NCBI GenBank assembly: GCA_038326025.1
Contig: JBBQJP010000001.1
Location: 124,001 to 188,000 of the forward strand
Direction of reading: 5' to 3'
Origin: CAISIP01 sp038326025
GTDB lineage: Bacteria; Pseudomonadota; Gammaproteobacteria; Burkholderiales; Burkholderiaceae_C
Length of the DNA: 64,000 nucleotides
This document shows positions 25,962 through 34,536 of the stretch, one piece after another. Positions within the stretch are counted from its first letter, which is position 1; the number at the start of each line of letters is the position of its first letter. The position numbers were made by a program, and so were the translations under genes. The notes beneath the pieces were generated by a model. The model ran no database searches, was not told where the DNA came from, and saw only the letters and a program-made list of their open reading frames with translations.

Positions 25962-26020
25962 ATCCGAAAGGGTGGGCCTAGGTCCCTTCGGGTTTTCACA
26001 TTGGCATGCTGCTAGCCCAC
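25962..26020 (+). promoter_or_regulatory. Structured leader with competing helices
   Basis: Three pairings are possible in the predicted mRNA leader: AUCC-GAAA-GGGU (25962-25973), CCGAAAGGG with CCCUUCGG (25964-25972 with 25984-25991, one bulged A), and GUGGGC with GCCCAC (25972-25977 with 26015-26020). They share bases and so exclude each other. The arrangement could switch translation or stability. It does not match the c-di-GMP riboswitch consensus I know. Confidence 0.4.
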
Positions 26021-26046
26021 GCAGCCAGTTAAGAAAGGTTCGCAAG

Positions 26047-26952
26047 ATGAAACATCTAGTCTTTTCAGCGGTTGCAGCCGCAGCCATGCTGCTCGGTGCA
26101 GCAGCCCACGCAGGCCCGGTCATTATTGACGGTAGCGACGCCGAAGAACACGGCTCCGTAACAGGAGGAGGAGTTAATACATTCGGCTGGGAATATTTCC
26201 AGCGTGGCTTTGAAAATCTTCTTCCTCAAGTTGGCAATGGCAATACTGTTGCGGTTTGCTTGGGCTGTACCGGAAACACGCAGTCGGCGTTTGCGTCTGC
26301 TTTCGATCTCGCTACCAAACCCGCAGGTTGGACCCGGGAAACCATAGACGGAGCAACCGCGATAACAGACTACTTTGGCGGGACGCTGACTCGCACCCTG
26401 GCAAATACGGGCTTGCTCTATTTCCCGACCGGAGAGGGTACGACCTCTGGTGGTATCACTGCGGCGGAATTGGCAGTGTTAAATACCAACGCTCTAGCAA
26501 TTAATGCTTTTGTAGGCGGACCGGGCGATCCGACGCTCGGCGGCGGCTTGTTCGCTCACGGCGAGGGCTTTACCACAGGTGCGTGGGGTTGGTTGACGAC
26601 TTTGATCCCTGGAATTATCCCTGTTAACAGTGGAGGCGGTAGCAACCTCGAGCTTACGGGGGCTGGAGCAGCTGCTTTTCCAGGTCTGAGCGATGCAGAC
26701 ATTCAAGGTGCGACTCCTTGGCATAACCACTTTGAGGGCAGCTTTGGTGGCTTGCAGGTTCTGGTCGCAACTACAAGCGGCCCTGCGGGCCGTGCCGTGG
26801 TGATCGGTGGCGGTGCAGGATCGCAGATTGGTTGTGGCTTGGCTGGACAACCTCCTTGCACAAACGGCACCGTGCCGGAACCCGGCAGTCTTGCTCTAGT
26901 GGCTACGGCGGTGCTGGCTCTTGCTGGCCTGCGCCGCCGCAAGATCAAATAA
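26047..26952 (+). CDS. PEP-CTERM sorting-domain secreted protein
   Basis: Secreted protein destined for processing by an exosortase. The 301-residue product has a signal peptide (VFSAVAAAAMLLGAAAHA, cleavage about residue 22). The mature region is rich in Gly, Thr and Ala, with a CLGC pair near residue 75 and further cysteines at IGCGLAGQPPC. The C-terminus is a full PEP-CTERM tripartite signal: VPEP at 276-279, a hydrophobic helix, and the basic end GLRRRK. The start is ATG 26047 with an AGAAAGG-like ribosome site; an earlier in-frame ATG lies inside the leader. Its codon use is more A/T-tolerant than that of its neighbours. The function of the mature domain is unknown to me. Confidence 0.93.
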   Translation: MKHLVFSAVAAAAMLLGAAAHAGPVIIDGSDAEEHGSVTGGGVNTFGWEYFQRGFENLLPQVGNGNTVAVCLGCTGNTQSAFASAFDLATKPAGWTRETIDGATAITDYFGGTLTRTLANTGLLYFPTGEGTTSGGITAAELAVLNTNALAINAFVGGPGDPTLGGGLFAHGEGFTTGAWGWLTTLIPGIIPVNSGGGSNLELTGAGAAAFPGLSDADIQGATPWHNHFEGSFGGLQVLVATTSGPAGRAVVIGGGAGSQIGCGLAGQPPCTNGTVPEPGSLALVATAVLALAGLRRRKIK

Positions 26953-26974
26953 AAGCACTGGAAGTTCAACAACT

Positions 26975-27009
26975 CCGCACCCAAGGCAACTTGGGTGCGG
27001 TTTTTTTTT
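26975..27009 (+). terminator. Rho-independent terminator of the PEP-CTERM gene
   Basis: A perfect 11-bp stem CCGCACCCAAG / CTTGGGTGCGG with a GCAA loop is followed by nine Ts (27001-27009). It lies 23 bases after the PEP-CTERM stop and abuts the end of the convergent prsT gene. Polarity of the T-run shows it serves the plus strand only. Confidence 0.95.
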
Positions 27010-29780
27010 CACGATTCGTTTAATGACTTCAGCATGGGCGCTACCTCTTTGCGACCGGGGAAGTCTTTTTTCAACTTTGCCAGCCTTTCAAGCTCTGCCT
27101 TCGCGAGCGCCTTATCGCCCGCTCGTATGTAGATTTTGGCCATCGTCAAGTGAAAGTCAGGTGAGTTGGGCGAACGGGCAAGCACGCTTTTTTGCAACTC
27201 TATGGCTTTGGCGTGCAGGGTTTCACTTGAGTACGCCATGGCAAGGGTGTCCATCATTCCCAACTGGTTTGGTGCGCCCTTGAGCGCACGCTCAGCGAAT
27301 GCCACCGCACCGGGGCGTTTTTGCTTGATCAGAATCCATGCGAGGTTGTTCAGTGCGACCGGATTTTCCGGCTGCAGTTTCAGTATTTGCAGGTAACGTT
27401 TTTCGGCTAATGCCGAATCGCCATGCTTGTCCGCCCATTCGGCAACATAGGCCAGAAACAGGAGGTCCTTCGGGTGTTCGGCGGCCCAGGCGTCGGCGAA
27501 CTTCATTGCCTCCGGCAGTTTTTGGGCGGCGACAAGTGTGTGATGAAGCCGTATTGGCGCCTGTGCGGGGTTGGGCTTGTTGAGCGCCCGCCGAAACGCC
27601 GCGGACGCCAAATCCCAACGCTTTTCTCCGGCCTCGATATCTCCTTCCCATATGAAGCCCAAAGAGTCATCGATGCGCTGTGTCTGGATCATTTTGGCCA
27701 GCGCGAGAGCATCTTCTGGACGCTTCTGATTCATCGCCACGATGATCGAGATTTGTTGGGCAGCCAGGGAGTTCGGAGCCAGTTTGAAAGCCAGTTTCGA
27801 GTTCTTGGCGGCCGCCGCGTAGTCACGATTCGCGATATTGATTTCGGCCAGCCCCTGATAGCCCAGCGGCGAGTCTGATGCGATCTTTGCGAACGTAATG
27901 CTGGCCATGTTCAAATCTCCGCTGGCCATTAATATACGAGCCAATCGGTCGAGCAACTCGGCGCTCGACGGAATTGCAGACACCCCTGATCGAGCAGCGG
28001 CCAGTCCGGCATGTGCATCCCCACGAGTCATGTGATAGGCAATCAATGCCAGCCGGGGCTCCGGATCGGTTGGGCTGGCATTTACCGCTTCACTCATCAA
28101 CTTGGCAACGTCCTCAGGTGTGCCGCCACTTCTGCGCTTGAGATCCGCCAGAGCCAGCCAGCCCTGCACACTTTTGGGATCGAGCTTGAGCAAGTTCTTC
28201 ACGCGCGCCTCGGCCGCTTGGGGCTTTTTCTCGAGCAAATCCACCGCCCCGAGCTTGATGATCGACGAGACATAGCCGGGCTTAAGAGTCAATGCCTGCT
28301 CAAAGCTTTTGCGTGCGCCAACCAGGTCGCCGCGCATCAAATAGACCCGACCACGCAGGTCCGCCGCTATCGGGTTGGTGGGTAGCTTCTTCTCAAGATC
28401 GGCAATGGCCCGCATCGCAGCGTCAAACTCGCCGCGGCTCATGCGTGCACTGATCATCGCCATGTCGGCGTCCACGCCCCGGTCGCTTGCCGCAATCGAC
28501 TGCAGCGCACTGAGGGCCGCATCCGCATTGCCCTGTGACAGTTGTGATATCGCGAGCGATGCACCCGCAGTGCGATCGCCCGGGCGCAGGGCAGCGGCTC
28601 TTTTGAACAAGGCGTCGGCGGCCTTGGCGTCGTCGGCCAGCAACTGCGCGCGCCCCGCAAGTATCAACGTATCGGCGTCCACGTCCGGTCGATCCAACAT
28701 GGGGCGCAACACGGAAATCGCTTTTGCGGGTTGACTATTGCGCAAATACACCTGCGCCAGCAAACTGCGTGCGCCTGCAAATTCAGGCCGCAGTTGCACT
28801 GCCTGCGTCAGATAGGTTTCAGCTTTTGGAACTGCGTCGAATTTGAGTTCCACAGCGCCGGCCAGGTGCAGCAGCGCCGGGTTGGCGGGCGCCCCCTTCA
28901 GCAAGACCTGCATCAACTCACGGGCGCGCGCAAAGTCTCCGCGTGCAAAGACGAGTTGCGCCTCGTAGAATTTGGTCAACGGGTCCTCGGGGTGAGCCTT
29001 CTTGAGCGCATCGAACTGTCGGGTGGCTGCGTTTTCATCCCGCTGGGTGATATAGAACCATATCAAAGTTGCATGCAATTGGGCGTTGTCAGGGCGGATA
29101 ACCAGCGCCTGCTTATAGGCCTCGATTGCGCCCTTGGCATCCTTTTTGAGATGCAATAGCAGATCACCTTTTAATTGCCAGGCTTCAAAATTGGTGGGTG
29201 CGCGGGCCAGCATTTCATCGAGCGCCGCCAAAGCGCCATCGGTATCCGATGCACTTGCCTTGATACGGGCGTTCGCGAGCAACACCGGTGGGGACTGCGG
29301 AGCCAGTTCAAGCGCCTTGACGATGGCCGCGCGCGCTTTATCCGGCTGATCTTGAGCGGCAAAAGCCAACGCCACCAAGCTCTGTAACTCAGCTTCCGCA
29401 GACTTGTCGGCGAGCGCAAGGCCGGCGTACTGCTCGGTCAGTTTCCCGAATTGCTGGCCCGCCATCAAGACCCCCGCCATCACCGGGGCGACGGCGGATT
29501 GTGGGTGTTTCAACTCCAGGGCGCGCTTGAGTTCGATCTCGGCCCCTGCGAGATCGCCTTGCATAAACAATGTTTTGCCAAGCAGAAAGCGCGCTTCAGC
29601 GGACGCGGGATTGTCTTGCAGCAGATTCTTCAGTTGAATCGTCGCGGCATTGAACTCCTTCTTTTCCAGATAGCCCTTGGCGGAGATGAGTAAAGCGTCG
29701 TTACTTTTATCGCTACATGCGCCGACCAGCAGGGCGACCAGCAGCACGCATGTACCAGGAAAAGAAGAATTCCTCGTCAT
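27009..29780 (-). CDS. prsT: PEP-CTERM system TPR-repeat lipoprotein PrsT
   Basis: A 923-residue lipoprotein (lipobox VGAC, Cys22) made of about 25 TPR-like helical pairs from residue 30 to the end (for example AKGYLEKKEFNAATIQLKNL, ALELAPQSPPVLLANARI, ILKLQPENPVALNNLAWIL). Length, lipobox and repeat architecture match PrsT, a TPR lipoprotein recurrently found with exosortase/exopolysaccharide genes. Its role is thought to be in export or assembly of the PEP-CTERM-associated polysaccharide. It converges on a PEP-CTERM protein gene, which strongly supports the call. The usual prsK/prsR and exosortase genes are not in the window. The ATG follows a GGGAG site. A generic TPR lipoprotein is the alternative. 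Confidence 0.88.
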   Translation of the reverse strand: MTRNSSFPGTCVLLVALLVGACSDKSNDALLISAKGYLEKKEFNAATIQLKNLLQDNPASAEARFLLGKTLFMQGDLAGAEIELKRALELKHPQSAVAPVMAGVLMAGQQFGKLTEQYAGLALADKSAEAELQSLVALAFAAQDQPDKARAAIVKALELAPQSPPVLLANARIKASASDTDGALAALDEMLARAPTNFEAWQLKGDLLLHLKKDAKGAIEAYKQALVIRPDNAQLHATLIWFYITQRDENAATRQFDALKKAHPEDPLTKFYEAQLVFARGDFARARELMQVLLKGAPANPALLHLAGAVELKFDAVPKAETYLTQAVQLRPEFAGARSLLAQVYLRNSQPAKAISVLRPMLDRPDVDADTLILAGRAQLLADDAKAADALFKRAAALRPGDRTAGASLAISQLSQGNADAALSALQSIAASDRGVDADMAMISARMSRGEFDAAMRAIADLEKKLPTNPIAADLRGRVYLMRGDLVGARKSFEQALTLKPGYVSSIIKLGAVDLLEKKPQAAEARVKNLLKLDPKSVQGWLALADLKRRSGGTPEDVAKLMSEAVNASPTDPEPRLALIAYHMTRGDAHAGLAAARSGVSAIPSSAELLDRLARILMASGDLNMASITFAKIASDSPLGYQGLAEINIANRDYAAAAKNSKLAFKLAPNSLAAQQISIIVAMNQKRPEDALALAKMIQTQRIDDSLGFIWEGDIEAGEKRWDLASAAFRRALNKPNPAQAPIRLHHTLVAAQKLPEAMKFADAWAAEHPKDLLFLAYVAEWADKHGDSALAEKRYLQILKLQPENPVALNNLAWILIKQKRPGAVAFAERALKGAPNQLGMMDTLAMAYSSETLHAKAIELQKSVLARSPNSPDFHLTMAKIYIRAGDKALAKAELERLAKLKKDFPGRKEVAPMLKSLNES

Positions 29781-29817
29781 GAAAAGATCTCCCGAATTGT
29801 TGCCAAGGATCCAGACG

Positions 29818-29848
29818 ATTCTAGTAAGTCACAACCGCGCGCTGGCAA
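29818..29848 (-). promoter_or_regulatory. Weak candidate prsT promoter
   Basis: On the minus strand, TTGCCA (29848-29843) and TAGAAT (29823-29818) are separated by 19 bases, longer than ideal for sigma-70. The rest of the 293-base gap between prsT and prpE shows no gene and no sigma-54 site pointing toward prsT. Confidence 0.25.
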
Positions 29849-30073
29849 TTGTTCCGCTCATAGTTGAAGATTGACGATGGTGGCTGAATCCCTCAGCGAC
29901 AACAGAATAAGGGTTCCAATTCAACAACCGCAAGTCAATAGTGCTCAACCCACCTGAAACAGTCTATCGCCGAATTCCATGTCGCCAACAACATGGGCAT
30001 CTCCCGATCGACTACGCCGGCACTTTTTTATTCCAGTCGCGTGGCCGGGGGCTGCGGCCGGCACACCACCGGG

Positions 30074-31969
30074 TCAGTTCCCGACCACGTCGCGAATCTG
30101 CTGCAATGCCGCGGGGTCTTCCATCGTGGTCAGGTCGCCCGCATCGCGACGCTCGCACACCGCCACAATCGCGCGGCGCAACAACTTGCCGCTGCGCGTC
30201 TTGGGCAATGCGGTGACAAACAACACCCGAGACGGCCGGGCCACTGCGCCCAGGTCCAGGTCGACGCGCTTCATGATCTCGCCTTCCAGGCGCAGGCGCG
30301 CTGCTGCGTCGTCCAGCATGCTGGCATCCTTGAGAATCGCGAACGCCATCGCGGTCTGGCCCTTGAGTGCGTCGGCAACCCCCACCACCGCCACCTCCGA
30401 GATGTTGGGATGGCCTGCGATGCTTTCCTCGATCTCGCGTGTGCCCAGTCGATGGCCTGCGACGTTGATCACGTCGTCGGTACGCCCGAGGATGAAGAAG
30501 TAACCGTCCTCGTCGCGGATACCCCAGTCAAAGGTGCTGTACACCAGCTTGCCCGGAATGCTCTTCCAGTAGGTGCTGACAAACCGTTCGTCGTCTTTCC
30601 ATACCGTCTGCATGCAGCCCGGCGGCAAAGGCCCTTCGATGGCCACCACGCCCTTCTTGCCGGCTCCGATCAACTCCTCGCCACTGATCTCGTCGATGAG
30701 CTTGACGTCATAGCCGTAGATGGCCTTGCCCGGGCTGCCGAATTTGCTGGCCGCCTGCTCGATGCCATTGGCCAAGCCCAGAATAGGCCAGCCGGTCTCG
30801 GTCTGCCAATAGTTGTCGATGATGGGCTTGCCCAGGCTGGTTGAGATCCATTGTGCAGTCGGTTCATCGAGCGGTTCACCGGCCAGGAACAGGGCGCGCA
30901 ACGAGGAGAGGTCGTACTTGCTCAGCAAAGCCGGATCCTGCTTCTTGAGCACCCGGATCGCCGTCGGTGCGCTGAACATCACGGTCACCTTGTACTTCTC
31001 GACCAGACTCCACCACACACCACCGTCCGGACGGGTCGGCAGACCTTCGTACATGATGGTGGCCATGCCAGCGATTAACGGCCCGTAGATGATGTAGCTG
31101 TGGCCCACGACCCAGCCGATGTCGCTGGTCGCGAAATAGGTCTCGCCGGGTTTGCCGCAGAAGATGTGCTCCATGCTCGCGGCCAGCGCAACGGCATAAC
31201 CGCCGGTATCGCGCTGCACGCCCTTGGGCTTTCCGGTTGTGCCGCTGGTATACAGCGTGTAGCTCGGATGCGTCGCATCGAGCCAGGCACAGGGCACACT
31301 TGCGTCCATGTGTTTTGCGCGCAGCGCGTCCCACAGATGGTCGCGGCCCGGCACGAGGTCCATCTTGGCCAACTGGCGATCGACCAGTAGCACCGCATCG
31401 GGCTTGTGGTTGGACAGGCGGATGGCTTCATCTAACAGTGGCTTGTACGGCACCACCTTGCCGGCGCGCGAGCCGGCGTCGGCACTGATGACCAGCTTGG
31501 GTGTCGCATCCTCGATCCGGGACGCCAGCGCGCCGGACGCAAAACCGCCGAACACCACACAGTGGATTGCACCGATGCGCGCGCAGGCCAGCATGGCGAA
31601 CGCGGCCTGCGCCACCATCGGCATGTAGATCAGCACCCTGTCGCCTTGCAACACGCCCAGCGCCAGCATGCTCGCAGCCATGCGTTGCACTTCCAGATGC
31701 AATTGGGCAAAGCTATAGACCTGCTCCTGACCGGTTTCGGTTGACACCGCGATCAACGCCGGTTGCGCTGCGCGTTCGTTCAGATGGCGATCCACCGCGT
31801 TGTGGCAAAGGTTCGTGACACCCCCGACAAACCATCGTGCGAAGGGCGGATTGCTGTAGTCGCACACCTGGGTCGGAGGCTTCTTCCAGTCGATGCGTTT
31901 GGCCTGCTCGCCCCAGAAGTTGTCCCGGTCGTCAATCGAGCGTTTGTAGAAGTCGGCGTAGGTCGTCAT
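30074..31969 (-). CDS. prpE: Propionyl-CoA synthetase PrpE
   Basis: AMP-forming acyl-CoA synthetase that activates propionate. The 631-residue product fits PrpE (about 628 residues in E. coli). It opens YADFYKRSIDDRDNFW with FARWFVGG and NLCHNAVDRHL, typical of PrpE rather than Acs. The AMP-binding motif YTSGTTGKPKGVQ, then NYWQTETGWP, GRTDDVINVAGHR, and the acylatable lysine in LPKTRSGKLLRR are all present. The start is ATG 31969; an in-frame ATG 12 codons upstream is unconserved. It follows the sugar dehydrogenase and acuI on the same strand. With acuI it suggests C3 acyl-CoA metabolism. Confidence 0.9.
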   Translation of the reverse strand: MTTYADFYKRSIDDRDNFWGEQAKRIDWKKPPTQVCDYSNPPFARWFVGGVTNLCHNAVDRHLNERAAQPALIAVSTETGQEQVYSFAQLHLEVQRMAASMLALGVLQGDRVLIYMPMVAQAAFAMLACARIGAIHCVVFGGFASGALASRIEDATPKLVISADAGSRAGKVVPYKPLLDEAIRLSNHKPDAVLLVDRQLAKMDLVPGRDHLWDALRAKHMDASVPCAWLDATHPSYTLYTSGTTGKPKGVQRDTGGYAVALAASMEHIFCGKPGETYFATSDIGWVVGHSYIIYGPLIAGMATIMYEGLPTRPDGGVWWSLVEKYKVTVMFSAPTAIRVLKKQDPALLSKYDLSSLRALFLAGEPLDEPTAQWISTSLGKPIIDNYWQTETGWPILGLANGIEQAASKFGSPGKAIYGYDVKLIDEISGEELIGAGKKGVVAIEGPLPPGCMQTVWKDDERFVSTYWKSIPGKLVYSTFDWGIRDEDGYFFILGRTDDVINVAGHRLGTREIEESIAGHPNISEVAVVGVADALKGQTAMAFAILKDASMLDDAAARLRLEGEIMKRVDLDLGAVARPSRVLFVTALPKTRSGKLLRRAIVAVCERRDAGDLTTMEDPAALQQIRDVVGN

Positions 31970-32083
31970 GTTTTGCCCCCATTTTTCGTTGTTGCAATGC
32001 AACATGAATTGTGACCCTTGAACTTGCTACAGCCTGACGCGACATCGGATTACGCGCCAGCGCGCGACACCCCCCCGGTCGTC

Positions 32084-33289
32084 TCAATCAGGCAGCAACC
32101 GGATCAATCGGCCATCCGCGGCATCGGTCAGCAGGTAAAGCAGGCCATCAGGCCCCTGACGCACATCGCGGATGCGCTCGCGCATATCCGTCAAGAGCCG
32201 GTTCTCGCGCACGACGCGCGTGCGGCCGCCTTCGGTGGTCCACTCGATGCGATCAAGAAATCGTCCGGCCAGCGCACCGACAAACAAGTTGCCTTGCCAC
32301 GCCTGACCATACCGGGTACTGGTGAGGAACACCATTCCCGACGGCGCAATCGATGGCACCCAGTAGTGCAGCGGTTGCTCCATGCCGGCTTGACTGCTGA
32401 TTCCTTCGCCAATCTTGCCGCCGCCGTAATTCTCGCCATAGGTAATCACGGGCCAGCCATAGTTGCGTCCCGGCGCCGGCAGATTGATCTCGTCGCCGCC
32501 TTGGGGTCCATGCTCATGTACCCATAACTGACCGTTTGGCGCCAGCGCAGCACCTTGCAGGTTGCGATGGCCGTAGCTCCAGATTTCCGGCAGGGCACCT
32601 GGGCGGGACACAAACGGGTTGTCCGCCGGCACTGTGCCATCCTTCTGGACGCGCACCACCTTGCCGTGGTGGTTGTCCAGCGTCTGGGCGTCGGCCATGC
32701 GCCGGAACCGGTCACCCAGTGTCAGGAACAGGTTGCCGTCAGAGCGGCCGTCGCGTTGGCCTTCAACGATGCGGCAACCGAAATGCGCGCTGCTGGCAAA
32801 TTTCGGCTGCTGACTGAAGATCACGCGCACGTCCAGCAGGCGCGTGTTGTCGTCGGACAGACGCGCACGGGCCAATGCCGTGCTGTTGCCATTGCCGACC
32901 GCTGCGGGTTCCGAGAAACAGAAGTAAAGGACCCGGTTGGTTGCGAAGTCGCTGTCCAGCACCAGATCGAGCAGACCCCCCTGCCCTTGCGCGGCAATGG
33001 CGGGCAGACCGGACACTGGCGCACCCACGCGCCCGTCGGCCTCGACGACACGCAGGCGGCCCGGCCGCTCGGTCACCAGAAACCGGCCCTGCGGCAGGAA
33101 CGCCAATGCCCACGGATGCTGCAACCCGGTGGCCACATTCTGGGGTCGGATCGTCTGCGATAGTGCGAGCACCGGCGACAGCGCCAGCGCCAGCAGCATG
33201 GGCAGCGCCAGGCGCCACGCCGCCGCGTGCCATCGAGTCAGCGAAGTCCGAATGCCTTGCGCCGTCATCGCCGAAAGTTTTGTGAACAT
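32084..33289 (-). CDS. PQQ-dependent sugar (aldose) dehydrogenase-like protein
   Basis: Exported six-bladed beta-propeller of the soluble aldose/sorbosone dehydrogenase family (YliI/Asd type), which oxidises sugars with PQQ. From ATG 33289 it has 401 residues, with a signal-like hydrophobic stretch at about 20-42 (LALPMLLALALSPVLA). Family motifs include ATGLQHPWALAFLP, the catalytic-region histidine in DNHHGKVVR, SYGHRNLQG, HEHGPQGGDEIN and NYGWPVITYG. Two in-frame ATGs upstream and downstream make the start uncertain; the longest would overlap acuI. The substrate cannot be told. Confidence 0.88.
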   Translation of the reverse strand: MFTKLSAMTAQGIRTSLTRWHAAAWRLALPMLLALALSPVLALSQTIRPQNVATGLQHPWALAFLPQGRFLVTERPGRLRVVEADGRVGAPVSGLPAIAAQGQGGLLDLVLDSDFATNRVLYFCFSEPAAVGNGNSTALARARLSDDNTRLLDVRVIFSQQPKFASSAHFGCRIVEGQRDGRSDGNLFLTLGDRFRRMADAQTLDNHHGKVVRVQKDGTVPADNPFVSRPGALPEIWSYGHRNLQGAALAPNGQLWVHEHGPQGGDEINLPAPGRNYGWPVITYGENYGGGKIGEGISSQAGMEQPLHYWVPSIAPSGMVFLTSTRYGQAWQGNLFVGALAGRFLDRIEWTTEGGRTRVVRENRLLTDMRERIRDVRQGPDGLLYLLTDAADGRLIRLLPD

Positions 33290-33305
33290 GATGCACGGTA
33301 CCTGT

Positions 33306-34286
33306 TCAGTCGGCAACGCGCACGACAACGCGGCCGCGAACTTTGCCGTCCATCAACTCCGCGGCTTTGTCGATGGCGTCCTCAAGCGCCACTTCTTCGA
33401 CCATGGTTTCCAGCAAGGTCGGATCCAGATCGCGTGCCAGACGGTCCCAGGCGCGTTGTCGGCGTGCCAGCGGCGCCATCACCGAGTCAACGCCCACCAG
33501 CGTCACACCACGCAGAATGAACGGCATTACGGTGGTGGGCAGATCCGAGCCTTGTGCGAGACCACACGCCGTCACGACGCCGCCGTAGCGGGTCTGTGCC
33601 AGCGCATTGGCCAAGGAGAAAGAGCCCAGGGCATCCACCACGCCGGCCCAGCGCTCCTTCTGAAACGGCTTGCCAGCAATGGCAAGTTCTGCACGCGGCA
33701 CGATGGCGGACGCGCCGAGTGCCCGCAAGTAGGACTCCTCACTGGTCTTGCCGGTCGCCGCCACGACGGTGTAACCCAGCCGACCCAGCAACGCGACAGC
33801 GACACTACCCACTCCGCCAGTGGCCCCCGTGACAAGAATTTCACCGGACGCCGGTGTGACCCCATGGTCTTCCAAAGCCAGTACACACAACATCGCGGTG
33901 TATCCTGCCGTGCCAATGGCCATCGCCTGACGCGTCGTAAATGCTTCGGGCAGATGCACGAGCCAGTCGCCCTTGAGTCGCGCTTTCTGCGCCAGGCAGC
34001 CGGGATGCTTCTCACCGACGCCCCAGCCGTTGTGCACGAAGCGGTCGCCCGGTTTCCACTGCGGATGTTGCGACTCCAGCACGGTACCGGCACCATCGAC
34101 GCCTGCTGTCATCGGCCATGACCGGACCACCGGTCCGCGGTTGGTGATGGCCAGGCCGTCCTTGTAGTTAAGCGTCGAGTAGTCGACCTGTACGGTTACA
34201 TCGCCGGCCGGCAACGCAGATTCGTCGAGTGTCACCACCTGAGCGACGAAGGTGTCGGCCTTGCTGAGTTGAAGGGCTTTGAACAT
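33306..34286 (-). CDS. acuI: Acrylyl-CoA reductase AcuI/YhdH (MDR family)
   Basis: NADPH-dependent zinc-free medium-chain reductase that turns acrylyl-CoA into propionyl-CoA, detoxifying acrylyl-CoA. The 326-residue protein has the YhdH/AcuI hallmarks: VDYSTLNYKDGLAITNRGPV, the PMTAGVDGAGTV segment, nucleotide-binding VTGATGGVGSVAVALL, and LVGVDSVMAP. It lies upstream of the sugar dehydrogenase and prpE on one strand, and is divergent from the NlpC/P60 gene. The shared 250-base gap (34287-34536) has no gene and no strong promoter I can identify. Confidence 0.93.
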   Translation of the reverse strand: MFKALQLSKADTFVAQVVTLDESALPAGDVTVQVDYSTLNYKDGLAITNRGPVVRSWPMTAGVDGAGTVLESQHPQWKPGDRFVHNGWGVGEKHPGCLAQKARLKGDWLVHLPEAFTTRQAMAIGTAGYTAMLCVLALEDHGVTPASGEILVTGATGGVGSVAVALLGRLGYTVVAATGKTSEESYLRALGASAIVPRAELAIAGKPFQKERWAGVVDALGSFSLANALAQTRYGGVVTACGLAQGSDLPTTVMPFILRGVTLVGVDSVMAPLARRQRAWDRLARDLDPTLLETMVEEVALEDAIDKAAELMDGKVRGRVVVRVAD

Positions 34287-34536
34287 GGTTTCTCCTGCTT
34301 TTGGTTGTCACTGGCCCTCGCAGTGCGCTTGCCGCAGCTGCGTCGTGGGCGACAGTCCATCCTACCGGATCGAACCGGTTCAGGCCCAGCGTGGTGTGGC
34401 ACGCACACGCCAACAAAAACTGCGTAACGGCCGCGGGCCCGTGAAAACGTGGCAAAAATGCCGCAATCTTTTTGAAATCAAGTACTTACAGGCGCCAATG
34501 CTTGACCAGTCGAAGCGCGCCCGGTACCCTGCCCGC

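Noticed and set aside
25962..26020. Possible c-di-GMP (GEMM) riboswitch because of a CC-GAAA-GG tetraloop stem
   Set aside because: The conserved receptor and second stem of the GEMM-I consensus (GCCUAA and GGUAGGUAGC blocks) are missing; only a tetraloop-like stem is similar.
29844..29857. A second GG-N10-GC spacing on the plus strand between prsT and prpE
   Set aside because: It points away from prsT into the convergent prpE 3' end, and the -12 part (CCGC) is poor. Probably chance.
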